The notes beneath the pieces were generated by a model that was not told the origin of the DNA, made no database searches, and was given only the letters and a program-made list of their open reading frames with translations. Below are positions 5,931 through 6,900 of a DNA stretch of 6,900 nt, piece after piece (the first letter of the stretch is position 1; each line of letters begins with the position of its first letter). The DNA is from an uncultured Planctomycetaceae bacterium (GTDB taxonomy: Bacteria > Planctomycetota > Planctomycetia > Pirellulales > JACPPG01): NCBI GenBank assembly GCA_945957305.1, contig CAMFLN010000155.1, forward strand, positions 1 through 6,900, read 5' to 3'. The position numbers were made by a program, and so were the translations under genes.

Positions 5931-6900
5931 ATGCGACGCGCCCTATTTCTGCTGGGCTTGGCTGTGGCACTCGTGTGGTGCACGACGCAAGGCGCGGTTG
6001 CCGAGGAAGCGCCACGCGCGCGGCGATGGCCCGTGTTGAGCGCCAACTTCCTGGCGGATTTGCCCAATGTCGTGGCGCCCACGGGCGGAGGGAAGCAACT
6101 TTGGGGAGACGAGATCTTTTGCGGCCAGTGGCGGATTCAGCGCCATGTGCTCACCGGTCACTATCGCTTGCTCGATCCCGACGACGTGCGCCACAGCTGG
6201 GGCAACCTGGAAACGTGCCGCAGGACCTTGGACGATCTGCGCCGCCGCGGTGCGATCGAGCCCACGCACGCGACTGTCGTGATCGTGCTGCATGGCCTGG
6301 CCGGCAGTCGTCAGCAGATGAGCCCGCTGGCGGAATTTATCGCCGAGCAAAGTGGCTGGACCGTGCTGAACGTGACGTATCCCAGCACCCGCGCCGCGGT
6401 CGGAGACCACGCCGCGGCGCTCCGCTCGATCGTGGCGAATCTCGACGACGCGCAGGAAATTCATTTCGTGGCGCACAGTTTGGGAAACCTGGTGGTGCGC
6501 CATTACCTGGCCGATCATGCGGCGGCGCACCAGGGGCGCATGGATCCGCGGATTCGCCGCTTCGTGATGTTGGGCCCGCCGAATCACGGTTCGCGCGTGG
6601 CGCAAACGTTGTCGGGGAATCTGATCTTCGACAACACCTTGGGAATGTCAGCCCAACAGTTGGCGCACCGGTGGGAGGAACTGGCGCCGCACCTGGCGGT
6701 GCCGGCGTGCGAGTTTGGCATAATTGCCGGCGGCAAGGGAAACAGCGTGGGATTCAACCCATTGCTGGGCGGGGATGACGACGGCACCGTCGCGGTGTCG
6801 GAAACGAAACTCAGTGGCGCCACCGATTTCGCCTTGGTCGACGTGCTGCATTCGTCGATGATGAACGATCCCCAGGTGCAGGAATTCACGCTGCGCTTCT
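5931..6900 (+). CDS. Exported alpha/beta-hydrolase, lipase/esterase (PGAP1-like), 3' end outside window
   Basis: The visible 323 residues begin with a signal peptide: RR at 2-3, a hydrophobic core at about 4-16, and an AVA/E cleavage site after residue 24. The mature enzyme should act outside the inner membrane. The alpha/beta-hydrolase core has the oxyanion-loop motif HGLAG (121-125) and the nucleophile elbow AHSLGN (181-186) with S183. The acid is in GDDDGTV (281-287), most likely D284, and the catalytic histidine is H307 in VLHSS. The triad is therefore complete in sequence and order, so an active serine esterase or lipase is expected; the substrate cannot be told. A segment of about 90 residues between signal peptide and core has no recognised motif. 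The frame is still open at the window edge, but with the histidine already passed the protein probably ends soon after. The start is fixed by a strong Shine-Dalgarno. The gene is 205 bases from the ATPase operon and probably independent of it. Confidence 0.9.
   Translation, partial: MRRALFLLGLAVALVWCTTQGAVAEEAPRARRWPVLSANFLADLPNVVAPTGGGKQLWGDEIFCGQWRIQRHVLTGHYRLLDPDDVRHSWGNLETCRRTLDDLRRRGAIEPTHATVVIVLHGLAGSRQQMSPLAEFIAEQSGWTVLNVTYPSTRAAVGDHAAALRSIVANLDDAQEIHFVAHSLGNLVVRHYLADHAAAHQGRMDPRIRRFVMLGPPNHGSRVAQTLSGNLIFDNTLGMSAQQLAHRWEELAPHLAVPACEFGIIAGGKGNSVGFNPLLGGDDDGTVAVSETKLSGATDFALVDVLHSSMMNDPQVQEFTLRF

Noticed and set aside
5943..6778. Minus-strand frame 5943-6605 and plus-strand frame 5975-6778
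   Set aside because: Both overlap the hydrolase gene, which has a signal peptide, a strong ribosome site and a full catalytic triad. The alternatives have none.

Overview
The window looks like a piece of a planctomycete-type chromosome. It is GC-rich, the genes are loosely packed, and Shine-Dalgarno sequences are weak or absent except at one gene. A cobalamin-dependent methionine synthase sits next to an envelope-type ATPase pair. The phylum is an inference from gene style and cannot be proved from 6.9 kb.

Layout: (1) Positions 1-2698, minus strand, hold most of metH, the B12-dependent methionine synthase. Its start is at 2698 and it runs off the left edge just after the cobalamin-binding domain, so only the C-terminal AdoMet/reactivation domain is missing. 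(2) Positions 2699-3192 are a 494-bp divergent intergenic region with no convincing gene but several perfect or near-perfect inverted repeats, including a possible pseudoknot. (3) Positions 3193-5725, plus strand, hold three closely spaced genes that look like one operon. They encode a small single-pass membrane protein of unknown family, a proline/alanine-rich P-loop protein of the CpsD/CapB type whose ATP-binding motifs are altered, and an intact ExeA/GspA-type AAA ATPase related to those found with exosortase and polysaccharide-export loci. (4) Positions 5726-5930 are a short spacer with a perfect hairpin. (5) Positions 5931-6900, plus strand, hold an exported alpha/beta-hydrolase (lipase/esterase, PGAP1-like) with a complete Ser-Asp-His triad, cut by the right edge.

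How the parts fit: metH is a housekeeping gene of methionine and folate metabolism and has no evident link to its neighbours. The three-gene operon probably works at the inner membrane in envelope assembly or export. The membrane protein may be the anchor, the CpsD-like protein a tethered regulatory or nucleotide-sensing part, and the ExeA-like ATPase the energy source. That role is inferred from family membership and gene order only. The hydrolase has its own strong ribosome binding site and lies beyond a hairpin, so it is probably a separate unit.

The most unusual points are the CpsD-like protein, in which the Walker A lysine is replaced by cysteine (C194), the second Walker A' aspartate position is histidine (H218) and there is no C-terminal tyrosine cluster, and the highly structured region between metH and the operon.
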